Assembly: GCA_036785705.1 (NCBI GenBank)
Contig: JAWUZG010000963.1
Coordinates: 62,001 to 126,000 of the forward strand
DNA length: 64,000 nucleotides
Direction of reading: 5' to 3'
DNA from: Acanthornis magna
Taxonomy: Eukaryota > Chordata > Aves > Passeriformes > Acanthizidae
Shown here: piece by piece, positions 1 to 12,500 of the stretch
Layout of the letters: each line of letters starts with the position of its first letter
How positions within the stretch are numbered: the first letter of the stretch is position 1
Notes under the pieces: model-generated
Seen by the model: only the letters and a program-made list of their open reading frames with translations
Databases searched by the model: none
Told to the model about the DNA's origin: nothing
Position numbers and translations under genes: made by a program

Positions 1-235
1 GAGAGACCATTCCAGGCTTTTGCTGAGGACACTGTCTGGGATCAAACAGATCTCTCCATCTCAAGGATATGCAATGCCCAATCCCATTTCTCAGCTATTT
101 TCAATGATTTAAGCAGGTTTGGAATGTCTCAACCAGAGCAGTGTGTCCATTTACTGCTAGAGCAGAGCACTTCCCTCTGAGGTGCACGGCAGGACTCAGA
201 AACAAAGCTGGGAAGTCCCACTTGCAAAACTTGAA

Positions 236-420
236 ATATTATTTAGTGGTGGAATCACCCTCTCTGGAAGTGTTCAAAAAAGGTGTGGATGTGGCACTTG
301 AGGATGTGGTGCACTGGTGGTGGTTCCAACCTCAACAATTCCATGAAAATTCAATGATTCTACCAATCCCTTTCCAGAGGCTGCTTGGGGAAAATAAAAT
401 CCTACATGTGAGGGCATGAA
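236..420 (+). mobile_element. Old CR1 3'-end fragment
   Basis: The run TGGTGGAATCACC...TCTCTGGAAGTGTTCAAAAAAGG and the following GTGTGGATGTGGCACTTGAG are diagnostic of the conserved CR1 3' region, but diverged from the copies elsewhere in the window. No coding content. Confidence 0.7.
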
Positions 421-734
421 TGCAACTGAAACTGTAAATCGGCAGAGTTAACCAAGCCCTGGATTGGTTTGGAACACATCAGGACACGAAATGCCACCTC
501 TGAATGGTGAGCCAGGGCGTGGCTGAGCCCCTGAGCGCTCAGGGCACAGAGTCACGAGCAGAGCCACGGCTCCAAGGGGAAGAGCTGCACAGCCCCATTT
601 TACAGAGCCTCACACAAAAATAAACATGCTGGGCAGGCACTTCACTTGGAACAAGGAATGTGGGAACTAAAGGCAGCTTTCTAAATGTTCCAACCTTTTA
701 TCAAACAACATTTTATTATTTTTTTACTTTCATC

Positions 735-1045
735 TGGCAGAGGGGCAGCTCCGATCTCTGCTGGCAGGGAACAGGGACAGGAGGAGAGGGAACGGCCTCA
801 GGCTGGGCCAGGGCAGGCTGGGCTTGGACAGCAGGAGCAATTTCTCCATGGAAAGGGTGCTCAGGCCTTGGCAGGGCTGCCCAGGGAGCTTTGCAGTGCC
901 CATCCCTGCAGGTGTCCCAGCAAGGCCTGGCCGTGGCACTCAGTGCTCTGGGCTGGGGACAAGGTGGCCATGGGGCACAGCTTGGCCTCCATGGGCTGGG
1001 AGGGCTTTTCCAGCCCCAGGGATTCTGTCATTCCCTGTGAGTTAC
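735..1045 (+). mobile_element. CR1 fragment
   Basis: Shares GAGGAGAGGGAACGGCCTCA, CAATTTCTCCATGGAAAGGG and GGCTGCCCAGGGAGCT with the copies at 35655 and 54296. The element ends within GGGATTCTGTCATTCC. Confidence 0.88.
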
Positions 1046-1753
1046 AGAGACAACTCCAGACTGTCCCCCACAGTCACTGAAAAACTGCCCCAGGAGCTTC
1101 TAGGTCTCGGTGATTTTGAAAGGTTTCAGTCTGAGCACTTGGAAGACACGAGTTAGAGAATCTGCACCCTGCAGGGATTGGAGGAGCTTTATTTTTCTTC
1201 TCACTTGATGTAAAGAGAAAGGAAAAAGCAGCACCTGAATCCCCTACAGCTGAAGTATTGCAAATATTGCACTACATATTCAATATGTAGTTCTGGCCTG
1301 AAGTCACAGAACCCAAAATGTCCCTAAGGACAAAAGCTTTTAGACAAGTTAATTTTTCAACCTAGCAGCTTAGGATGGGAAAAGAGAGCTCCTCTCATTC
1401 ACATGTGAGTTAATGCACAAAATATTGCCAGAGTGGAGTCAAATCTGGCTCCATCCCCCCAGAGCACTGAAAATCACATGTGAGATATGCTATTCCTTTC
1501 TGTAGTTGTCAGCAAGTGGCAATGATGGAGAAGAATTGTTTTTTTATGGCAGAATTGAAAAATGTATTAATATTTGAATACTATCCTAAAAAGAAGAAAA
1601 ATCTGTGCAATTGTGCATATTTGCAGACTCAAGCTTCTGTCATAAAAGACATTCCAAATCCAGGTAAACCCATGGCAAACCAAGAAAGAATATTTAATTT
1701 ATCTATAAAAAAAAATCAAAATCAACTGATTTGTACCATGTAGAAACCGTGGA

Positions 1754-1815
1754 TAGGGAATCAGAGAATCACAGAATATCCTGAGCTGGAAGGGACCCAC
1801 CAGGAGTCCGAGGAC
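1754..1815 (-). mobile_element. Short CR1 3'-terminal piece
   Basis: Only the terminal AGAATCACAGAATATCCTGA and GCTGGAAGGGACCCACCAGG remain. Confidence 0.6.
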
Positions 1816-2029
1816 ACCCCAACAATCTCCCCACAAGCCAAAGGGGCAAAAGGCTGCAGATAACGATGATCAATCTGAGTAATTCCATTGAAACAACATT
1901 CCAAGAGCCCAGGCAAGTGTCACTGTGACGGGAAAAGGACTCCAGGCTGTGCTGGTGACAAATCCCTCGGTGCTCTCCTGGCCCGTGGCGAGCTCGGTGT
2001 GACCCAGCAACGAGACAACAAACACGTGT

Positions 2030-3563
2030 CGGCCTCTTTTGTACGAAGGATTTAATTCTCTATACATGGAACTAATTGGAAAGGCTGTATTACAGTTGTT
2101 AAAGCTGCAGGTTTTTATATATTTATATAATTTACATTCATAGTGATGAAATACTGAAGTGCAATTGAGTAAGGAGCTTCACTTGTCCTTTGCACCGCAG
2201 GACGGGTCGGGAGCAGGGAGCTGGGCTGGGGTGCTAGAGGCTGCCAGCAGGAGGTGAGGGCAGCGAAACACAGAAACCAGGACGGAACTCAGTGGGAAAT
2301 CGTTAGTAGGAGGCTCTGTTGTGCTTGAGCATTGCGAGGAGGGCACTGCCAGCAGCAGGCATTTCAGCAAGAGCCGCGGACTAACGCTGCAAGGACAGAC
2401 AGGGCTTGGCTACAGCACAGCTACAACTCCACCGTAAGCTCCGTTTCATATTAATTTGTAGAAATTCCACAGTCTAGTTTTAAAAAATGTAAACATCGGA
2501 AATTAATTGCAGGGAGATAGTTCTATACATTCTTTCTTGTCAGGAAAATGACTCGTTCAGAAGGTGTTGTTGCACAGAAAGCACAACTGAGAACTCCAAG
2601 TGCCCGGCCCCAAGGTGAGGACCCCAAGGGAATTGTGCCATCCCCCAGGGGTGACCGTTCCATCCATTTCTGACCCGGGAATGCGACAAACCAAGGGACA
2701 CAACACAGACCAGGCTGTCGGCTGACTGTTTGCAGCTACAAGTCATGTGCAAAATCAAATGAACAGAGCTGGATAAAACACCACTCCAGGTTTGTCTCTG
2801 GCACGAAGGAGGGCATTTCTGCTCTCCACAACGGGTTACACACTCAACAACAACACCTGATACAAAGAGTACAGTAACTACAACAAAATACCTGGAATTG
2901 GGCACATTTAAACTTCCTTAAACTGATTTTAACTCCTTCTGTTCTTATGTAATTTAAAAAAAAAAAAAAAAAAGAAAATTAAAATAATAAAAAAAAAGAC
3001 ATATTGACAACACTGGACAAGTGAACAATAAAAAAGAAAGATACATAAAGTCTCCAATTCATGGACATTTGGAACAATTTTAATAGCACATGCAGCATTC
3101 CTTGATAGTGGGTCTTTTTGCACAAACAAAATTGCAATGAAGAAATTTAATTTATATTTTCCTTTAAAAGGCTAAAATATATCTTTAAAAAATAATTTTT
3201 GAAACTACCAAAAGCACCTGTGCAAAGGTGGAAAAATTAGTTTGGTAACTCTGAAAGCCACAAAAGGACCCACTATCCTGTGATTTTTATTTTTTTGTGT
3301 GTGTGTTTTTGTTTTGTTTTGTCTTTTGAATCAGTTTAATTTTGTCGGTAATTAACTCAACCATTGCGATTCCATGCAACTAAATGTCAAATGAGGTAAA
3401 ACTGCTGTGCAGTGTGTTCTTGACTCAGAAGGCAGTAGATGATCATGCTGGAAGCCACATGATCAAGGCTGCATCTCCCATCATCCCTCTGGGCACTGCT
3501 ATGGGATAGTGGGTCTCTTTGAGGACTTTCAAGCCTGAGTGGGGGATGGACAACATATGATTC
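2030..3563 (-). other. ITSN1: ITSN1-S terminal exon: stop completion and 3' UTR
   Basis: The acceptor CTTTTTCTAG ends at 3564, and GA at 3563-3562 completes the TGA stop. The following minus-strand sequence is unique and UTR-like. The 3' end is uncertain. A possible AATAAA lies at 3291-3286 in an A-rich stretch, and an ATTAAA lies near 2055, after an AU-rich segment at about 2100-2150. I chose the distal site because the sequence stays repeat-free to there. Short A/T runs occur at 2947-2963 and 3285-3330. Confidence 0.6.
3286..3291 (-). terminator. Proximal poly(A) signal candidate AATAAA
   Basis: AATAAA on the minus strand about 270 bases into the terminal exon, with a T/G-rich TTTTGTGG stretch about 40 bases downstream. 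It sits in an A-rich run, so it may be fortuitous. Confidence 0.35.
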
Positions 3564-6500
3564 CTAGAAAAAGGAGGAAAACAACACATAAGCAAAACAA
3601 AACAATGAGCAAATTCAAGCTAGGGAAATGAGGCAGGCATGGCAAGGCATGGAGCAAAATGATCGGGGGGGGGGGAACGTGCTACGGGGATGGGAACGAA
3701 ACCAACCAAACACAATGGGGGGGACAGAAGGTCTTCAAAGAGACTGGGCCTGGGCCCCGAGGGCAGCCGGGGCTCCGGGGAGCCCGGCAATGCTGCATGT
3801 TGCACCTGAGAGCAGCCCCGAGGGCAGCCGGGGCTCCGGGGAGCCCGGCAATGCTGCATGTTGCACCTGAGAGCAGCCCCGAGGGCAGCCGGGGCTCCGG
3901 GGAGCCCGGCAATGCTGCATGTTGCACCTGTGAGGAGGAGGAGCACCGGAGGCGCGGGACACTCACACTGCTGGCTGGGGTCCGTGTCCGTGGTCAGCTT
4001 CACGTAGTTGGACGGGAAGAGCCCCACGTGGCCGTTGACCTCTCCCTTCCACCAGTCGGGGTCCTCCCTGTTGAGCACGTTGATGATCTGGCCCTTGTTG
4101 AAGGCCAGCTCGTCGTCGTTCTGGGCGCTGTAGTCGTACATGCCGATCACCTGGCACACTGCAAGGGACAGGGGTCACCTGGGGCTGTGCCACCCCAGCC
4201 TGGGCATCCTGCTGGGCAGGACCCGCTGATCCCACCCTGCCCTGCCCAGACCCCAACAATGCCAGCCTGGGCATCCTGCTGGGCAGGACCCGCTGATCCC
4301 ACCCTGCTCTGCCCAGACCCCAACAATGCCAGCGTGGGCATCCTGCTGGGCAGGACCCGCTGATCCCACCCTGTCCCTGCCCAGACCCCAACAATGCCAG
4401 CCTGGGCATCCCTGGCAGCGCTGTCCAAAGGCTCCTGGAGCTCTGGCAGCCTCGGGGCCGTGCCCATTCCCTGGGGAGCCTGGGCAGTGCCCAGCACCCT
4501 CTGGGGGAAGAACCTTTCCCTGATCTGCAGCCTGAGCTGCCCACATGCAGAGACCACCGATGGACACTGCCCACAGCCCAGGACAGCTCCAGGACCCAGC
4601 AGTGACCTGAGCCCACCCTGCCCCTCCTGTGCCCGTCCTGGGGCTCAGCTCAGCCCCCCAGACTGACTCCAGGCATTTAAACAACCCCGAGAGTTTCATG
4701 GAATCCCAGAAGGGTTTGGGCTGGGAGCCCATCCAGTTTCATGGGCAGGGACGCCTCCCACTGTCCCAGGCTGCTCCAGCCTGGCCTAGAACTTCCCACC
4801 AGAGCTGGTCAACAGACAGGAAAATCTGGGACACTTTTGAACTTCCGCTATTGGAAGCTGCATGATCCATAAGAAAGGCAATGATGATGTCCTTGTTGTC
4901 CCACTGAGGTTTTCAGAACACAAAACTCTTGGAAAACTTGAGAGAAAATCAAGGGTTTTAAGAAAATAAAGAAAATTTTTGTCCAGAACTGAACAAAAAG
5001 CATATCCCAGGCCATCCAGGCTGTCCTTCTGGCACCCCAGGACTGGTTCCAGCAGCTGATTTTCTGCTTCCTTGCAGTGGAACTCATCCAGTCTCACTGG
5101 GGCTCAGAATACAGCTGGTTCTGCTCACTTCTGACAAAGCACTTTCCTGAATTCTCTGAAGCAGCAGGACTGTTTAGTTAAATAAATAATCCCCTCTATT
5201 TCTCTGCTGTTTTCTCCTTGCCAAGCCACAGGGCTTCTGGTTTTTCCCACCAGACATCAGACTTCTATTAATGAGCCTTGCTGGCAGCTTCTCTCCAGTG
5301 GATTAATCCTAAAATTTGCTTTTATTTTCATCCTTGTACTGAGCCAGCAATTTACTTCAATTTGCCAAACAGCTTCTCTTTTTTTTTTTTTTAACTGTGG
5401 TTTAATTAAGATTTTGATGTTCTGCAGGCAATGCAAAAAGTGCTAAAAAGTTTATTCTGTAAAATTAAGCATGTGGGAAAAGTCCCAGTTTGTCGAAACT
5501 GAAATAATTTCAAAAAGACATGAAAAAACTCATCATATTTCCTTGTAAAATTTTGTGTCTCACTGCTGAGTTACCATTTTAAACCCAAATTCACAAGGCT
5601 TTAGGAAGACATTTTCTGGGTCTTTGTAACAACATCAGAGGGGCCAGTCAGCACCGGTTACACAAACTCAGGATCATGGAATGTGATCTGGAAAGCACTT
5701 CCAGCCCAACCCAGGCTGTGATTCTGTGAAAATGTTCAGTTCTGTCACCCTTCTGTCCTTTCATAACCCTTCAAATGCAGGGGAAGCTCCCTCTCCATGG
5801 GGGGTTTGTCCCACATCGCCTCAGGACAAGGAGGAGGTTCTGCAGGAGAGGACCCTCAGCTGCCCAGCCCTGGGTCACCCTGACCCTCTGAAGCTCCTGT
5901 CCCACAGTCACTGCAGGGCTGGGATGGATGGGATGGATGGGATGGGATGGGATGGGATGGGATGGGATGGGATGGGATGGGATGGGACGGGACGGGACGG
6001 GATGGGATGGGATGGGATGGGATGGGATGGGATGGGATGGGATGGGACGGGACGGGACGGGATGGGATGGGATGGGATCCATGGGATGGGATGGGATGGG
6101 ATGGGATGGGATGGGATCCATGGGATGGGATGGGATCCATGGGATGGGATGGGATGGGATGGGATCCATGGGATGGGATCCATGGGATGGGATCCATGGG
6201 ATGGGATGGGATGGGATGGGATGGATGGGATGGGATGGGATGGGATGGGATGGGATGGGATGGGATCCATGGGATGGGATGGGATGGGATCCATGGGATG
6301 GGATGGGATGGGATCCATGGGATGGGATGGGATGGGATGGGATGGGATCCATGGGATGGGATGGGATGGGATCCATGGGATGGGATGGGATCCATGGGAT
6401 GGGATGGGATGGGATCCATGGGATGGGATGGGATCCATGGGATGGGATCCATGGGATGGGATGGGATGGGATGGGATGGGATGGGATAGGATAGGGACAG

Positions 6501-9500
6501 GATGGGGAAGGGACGGGATGGGATGGGATGGGATGGGATGGGATGGGATGGGATGGGATGGGATGGGATGGGATGGGATGGGATGGGACAGGACGGGATG
6601 GGATGGGATCCATGGGATGGGATGGGATGGGATGGGATCCATGGGATGGGATTCATGGGATGGGATCCATGGCATGGGATGGGACGGGACGGGACAGGAC
6701 GGGATGGGATCGATGGGATGGGATCCATGGGATGGGATGGGATGGGAGGGGATGGGATGGGATGGGACGGGACGGGATGGGATGGGATCCATGGGATGGG
6801 ATGGGATGGGATCCATGGGATGGGATGGGATGGGATCCATGGGATGGGATCCACGGGATGGGATGGGATGGGATGGGATGGGATGGGATGGGATGGGATG
6901 GGATGGGATGGGATGGGATGGGATGGGATGGGATGGGACGGGACAGGACGGGATGGGATCCATGGGATGGGATGGGGTGGGATGGGATGGGATGGGATGG
7001 GATCCATGGGATGGGATGGGATCCATGGGATGGGATGGGATGGGATGGGATCCATGGGATGGGACGGGACAGGACTGGACGGTGGAACGTGGCAGAGGCT
7101 CGGGAGCACCCAATCCCTCGCAGGCCACAGTCCCACAGGGAGCTGTCCCGGGGTGGGGCAGGCAGGCTCACCTGAGGGTGCTGCAGCCTTGGGCAGCTCG
7201 GTGGGGGTGCTCTTGCTGGTGCCGGGGCTCAGCAGCTTCACGTAGTTGGCAGGGAACCAGCCGATCTGGCGCTTCTTGCCGCGGGCCTGCGGAGACAGCG
7301 GCGCTGAGCCGAGCCTTGGGCGGGCAAGGCAGCGCGAGCTCAGCTAAGCCTAGCTTGAACAGCAACGCCAGCGCTGGCAGGGCAAAGCCAGCCGCTTCTG
7401 GGGCAATGGTGGAATATTGTGGTATTTCGTATAATCTTATTCATGTTTCTAATTAATCGCTTGTTCATCGTGTAAAGAATTACATTGAAATAGATCCTCA
7501 GGTTGTGACAATTTAAACAGAGATTAAGAATCCAAATTACCTCTCTTCTTTTACAGAAACAGTATCCAAGCTTTACAATCCCTTGTGTCATCAAAGCAGG
7601 AAACCTCGTCCTTTATTTCCCCAATCCCATTGCAAATCAACTCCATAAAAACCCCCATACAGTAAGAAAGGCTCTTCCAAAACTTTGAATCCCAGCTTCT
7701 AAATCTGTATCAAGAATTGTTTTAACTGTTTATTCTTGTTTGTGATATTAGAACAAGGCTGGCATTTGAGGCAGGGAGAATTTTGCCTTTTAAGAACAGA
7801 TTAATGTTCTTAACATTAATGTTCTTAACATGTGTAACAGATTAATGTTAACTTTGGTGAAAAAAAGCCATCTAATGGACTTACTATTCTTTAGCTACTT
7901 TCTTCCCTGTCTAAGTCTTCACTAAAAAAGAAAGCACTTGATCTGAAGTGTATTTAGATCCTTTATTTTAAGATATTTTTAATACTGCACTAAACCAGCA
8001 ATGTAATGCTGGAAATATTTGTCTTATTTTCCCTTGCTCTGACCCCCAAGTGTGGAACAGGAGAATAAAAAGAACAGTCAGGGGATTGCTAACGAAGTAA
8101 AACCCAATTGTAAAACCACATGCAAGACATCAAAGTATCTAAAGTTACATGTGAGTATTTATACAACCAAAATATAATTGTTTCAGAGCCTCACAGCAGC
8201 TGCTCAGTGATAACTGTGGCAGCTCTTGCCCAGAGAAGTTTGTTTTCTGACTTTAGAAACATTTAATGGAGACTCTTTAAAGCTTCCAGAGGAATCCTGG
8301 AAGAGGATTTCTCCAAAAAAGATGAAAAAATATCACCAGGAAAGGCAAAAAGGGCAGGTAAAATGTGTTAAAAATAACTGAATTAGTCTAAGCATCTGCA
8401 GTGCACAAATAAATCCATGGAATCTTTCCATCTCCTATTTCCTGCTAGGGACCAAATTGTCAAGTTCTACTATTAAAAAAAAATTTGAGTCCTGGGAGGA
8501 TCCAAAGCAGCCAAACCAAGCCCCAAAAATCCACTCCTTCCTGAGGCTTCTGCAGGGAAACAGCCGAGGGATGTCCAGGCAGGCTCCTGCTGCTCTCCTG
8601 CCCCCCAGCTCACCCCAGGCTCAGGCATGGCAAGGTATCCTGGAGAGGTGTTTTAATTGCACAATGTTGCCAAATTTATTTGCCATCAACGCATTCAGCA
8701 TTTTCAACTACTAAAAGATAACCTTTTTTTTGTAATATGAACTTTTACTAGGAAATAAAAGGGAACTAACTTGGAGCTCTCCTTCCCACCAACCACCTGG
8801 GTTCTTCTTTCTGATGAGAATCAACTGGCCAGGAGCAAGAGTCAGCTGTTCTGGGCCTGTTGCTGTGTAAGAGGCAATAACTTGGGCAATTTCTGTTGAT
8901 GCAGAGGAGAAACAAAAGGTTAATTTGAAAAAAACCTGAACATATTTTATTCAACATTAATTATGCTATAACACTGTGTTATTTCTTTCCATAAAATTGT
9001 TACGGATTTATGTATTTCCATGAATACGTGTGGTAATTGTAAAATAAATGAGAGGTTCAGAGCACTACAGGAATAAATAAATCATAAACCAGAGGTGCAG
9101 CAGCTCTATGGTAGGAGATTAAAAATGTTTGAGATAGAGATTAAGAATAAGAATAAGAATAAAAGAAGGAGAAGAAGAAGAAGAAGAAGAAGAAGAAGAA
9201 GAAGAAGAAGAAGAAGAAGAAGAAGAAGAAGAAGAAGAAGAAGAAGAAGAAGAACTATACAGCTCTTACAATCCAGTGTTTTCCAATGAATACATCTTTG
9301 GACTGACCTCTCTAAGAAGAGGAGACACATCCACAACAATATAAAGAAATTGCACTGAGAGGTGCAAATTAAGGCTGGCAGAACATTTTCACCACCTGAC
9401 CCAAAAATGAAGGTTTTCAAAATGCAGCAAAGAGGATTTATCTGGAAATCTTTACTCCACGAGGTTTTCACAGAACAGGTGCTTTGTCTGGCCCCCTCCC

Positions 9501-12500
9501 AGCAGCATGGGACAGAGAGGAACTGGGAGCTCACAATCCCAGGAAATCACCCAAAGCAGATGTTGGAGTTTCCTCTGCTTTACAGTGCTTGTAGAAAGGC
9601 AGGGAATAATTTAGGTCCCCACAGTCTCACAGGGTTAACCCATGTGTGAATCCAGCTGGAACTGACAGGAGCTGTGGGAATTTTGGTGTCCTCCCAAAGC
9701 TGGGCTTAGCCCTGTCACCAAACCCTGTGCAGGGTGAGAAGAACACGTTTAACACACAAAGTGGTGTTGGCACTGCTGAAACCTTCCCTGTGGGATCCCA
9801 GGACAGTAACTCATCCCCTAAGGATTCATTCCAAAGGCAGCTGGAGGCAGAGGAACCACAAACCCTGGAAGGTTGGGAACAGAGGGTTTGGTGCAGGGAA
9901 AAAACAGAGTTGAAGCCTGACACAAGAAATGGTCAAATGGCTGAAGTCAAATTTAGAAGGGAAGGACCATTGGGAAAATTAAAAATTCTCAGAGAAGCAT
10001 TTGAGATGCAAATGAGCAGCACAAGGAGGGTGAGGAAGCAGAGGGACGAGCAGCAATCCAAGGACACTGCAAACAACATAGGAATTAACTACGGCAGAGC
10101 CTCCCTTGGGATCCCTCAGCAGGAGAGGCAGGGACAAGGGAGCCAGGCAAGGATGGAAAGGCAGGAGTTGAGTCAAAAGGAGCTTTAAACCTGGGATTAA
10201 CACAAATTCATGGAATCATGGAATGGTTTGGGTTGGAAGGGACATCAAAGCCCACCCAGTGCCACCCCTGCCATGGCAGGGACACCTCCCACTGTCCCAG
10301 GCTGCTCCAACCCCAATGTCCAGCCTGGCCTTGGACACTGCCAGGGATCCAGGGGCAGCCACAGCTGCTCTGGCCACCCTGGGCCAGGGCCTGCCCACCC
10401 TCCCAGGGAACAATTCCTCATTCCCAACATCCCATCCAGCCCTGCCCTCTGGCACTGGCAACCATTCCCTGCCTCCTGTCCCTCCATTCCTTTTCCCAAG
10501 TCCCTCTCCAGCTTTCTTAGCTGTGAAAGCAGAAGGCAGAAGAAGGAATTTCTGTGTAAAATACAGCAGGTGCTGGCAGGAGAGTGAAAGGTTTAAGCAG
10601 AGAAAAAACAGGAGCTGAGCCTGTCCTGGGCAAAGGCAGGGATTTGCTGGGCAGGGAACACAGCTCTGCTGCTGCTGGAATGGCTGCAAGCTCCCTGCAT
10701 TTGCAGGATTTCCACAGAATCCCATTAATCACTCTACACTAGAGCCACCGAGGAGACAAACTGAACAAACAAATTAGGGGTGGGAATTTGTGAAAATCAG
10801 GAAAACCTCCCTTGCTACCACAGCAGTTACAATATTCAGTAGATCACAACGGCAGAGAAAAATCTTCTACTTTGTATCTCTTCATAACAAGAAATGCCTC
10901 ATTTTTGTGGACAAAATGTGGTTTAGAAGGCTTTGGGTATCAGCCATCCCCTTCCCCCACCCCGCAGCATAAAGGACCTTTGCTGGGGGCTGTGTGTTAA
11001 ATAAGTTACAATACAAATCTCCAGTTTAACATTCAGGTCTTGCAGGTCACAGAGAAGCAGAAAGTTAAGAGAAGAGCATTCCGAAAATAAAGGTTAAAAT
11101 AAAACAACCCAGAAATGGGTTCCATTCTTCATTCCATGAAGGGCTTTTCAATTTTTAAGTACTGAATTACTGAGAAGAGACCTGAGAATCCCTTCCAATG
11201 CCTTAAGGGGCTCCAGGAGAGCTGGAGAGGGACAGGGACAAGGGATGGAGGGACAGGGACAGGGAATGGCTGCCACTGTTCTGCTGAGCAATCCATCAGG
11301 AAGTTTACATTCATTTTTGAGCAAGCAGATTTTTATTCTCTAGCTACATGTTATTTAGTGATTGACATGCTAGAATGATTAGAGAGGATGAATTCTTTTA
11401 TTACAGTTACATTATTTATTAACTGCATTCATTCCAGTTATTTTTATAACAGTTTTCATCAGTGCAAACTACTCCAAGGTGACGAAGAGCAAAATACTTT
11501 ATTTTCAAGGAAAAGGTTTTCTTGCCATTAAATGAAACACTTAAGAACAGAGAGAAGGTGCTGTCACAGTGTTTGACTCACCAGGTTTCTTCCCTAAGCT
11601 TCCCGTTTTTCCAGCTGCTCCTGAAGCCTTGAAATGGAAAACAAGATGCAAGTTTAGCACTCAGGTTTCTTTTTCCAGCACATGAAAATTATTTACAATG
11701 CTTCATTCAACACACCAACAAGAATGAGAGTCAAAAACTCACAGGAAATTCTGTTCTTACAGAAATCCTTAACATTTTAGATGGCAGTAAATGTCTGGGA
11801 ATAAATACCAAGCATGAAGTGGATGATTTGTTAATGCAGAAGTGCAGACTTTTATTCCCTTTCATGGGCTGCAAATACCAACGTAATTCCAAAGTACATC
11901 CCATTTGAGTCGTAAATCCGTGAATCTACAGAACGGGAATTCTGTCAAGGTGAATTGAAAAAACACCACAAATTTTCAGCTCTACAAATGGCTGGATTGC
12001 AAATATTCCTGAGAAATCCCTGCACCCTGACAGGGTGAGATGAGGGATGAACATCAGCATCCAGGCCAAGGGATTGGCAAGAAAAGCCTTTGAAGAGCCA
12101 CAAGAAATCCAGCAAAACCTGAGATCAATCCAGTTCCTGCCCCCTAAATAATTCCTGTCATTTCCTCCAGTCCAATGACAGTTTTATGTCCTGCAATAAA
12201 GAGGGTTGAGGGGGTAACAACAACTTAAATCTATACTGTCCTGTGGCCAGAAATGTTGGGGAACCATAAATGTCCTCTCGCCTTTAACACTTCCACCTCC
12301 CTCAACGTCACCTTCCTCACCCTCAGGATCCTCCTCACAGCTTGGAGCCAACATCAAACGACCTGGAGGTTTCCAGAGAATCCTAATTCCTCTGTGGAAA
12401 AGAACAATTTCCTCCTCCATATTCTCCCTAACCACCTGATGCTTTGAAAACCTGGGGATTCTGGCAAAAACTAAAATGAGGAGTAACTAAAGAACAGTTT

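Larger units (their letters stand above)
1..2030 (-). other. ITSN1: Intron of the long ITSN1 isoform
   Basis: Apart from three CR1 fragments I see no exon, open conserved frame or structured RNA. The DH-domain exons of the long form must lie to the left of position 1. Confidence 0.6.

Noticed and set aside
5726..7456. Open frame of more than 550 codons rich in Gly-Trp-Asp-Met, and matching Pro-Ser-His-Ile frames on the other strand
   Set aside because: It follows from a stop-free pentamer satellite in an intron; no start context, splice sites or domain.
9095..9289. Poly-arginine or poly-leucine proteins
   Set aside because: They are the translations of a GAA/TTC microsatellite.
10210..10725. 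Many recurrent 60-200 codon frames with [19 protein letters not shown] peptides across the window
   Set aside because: They are fixed translations of the CR1 3' region, which is non-coding; the same text recurs at every CR1 copy.
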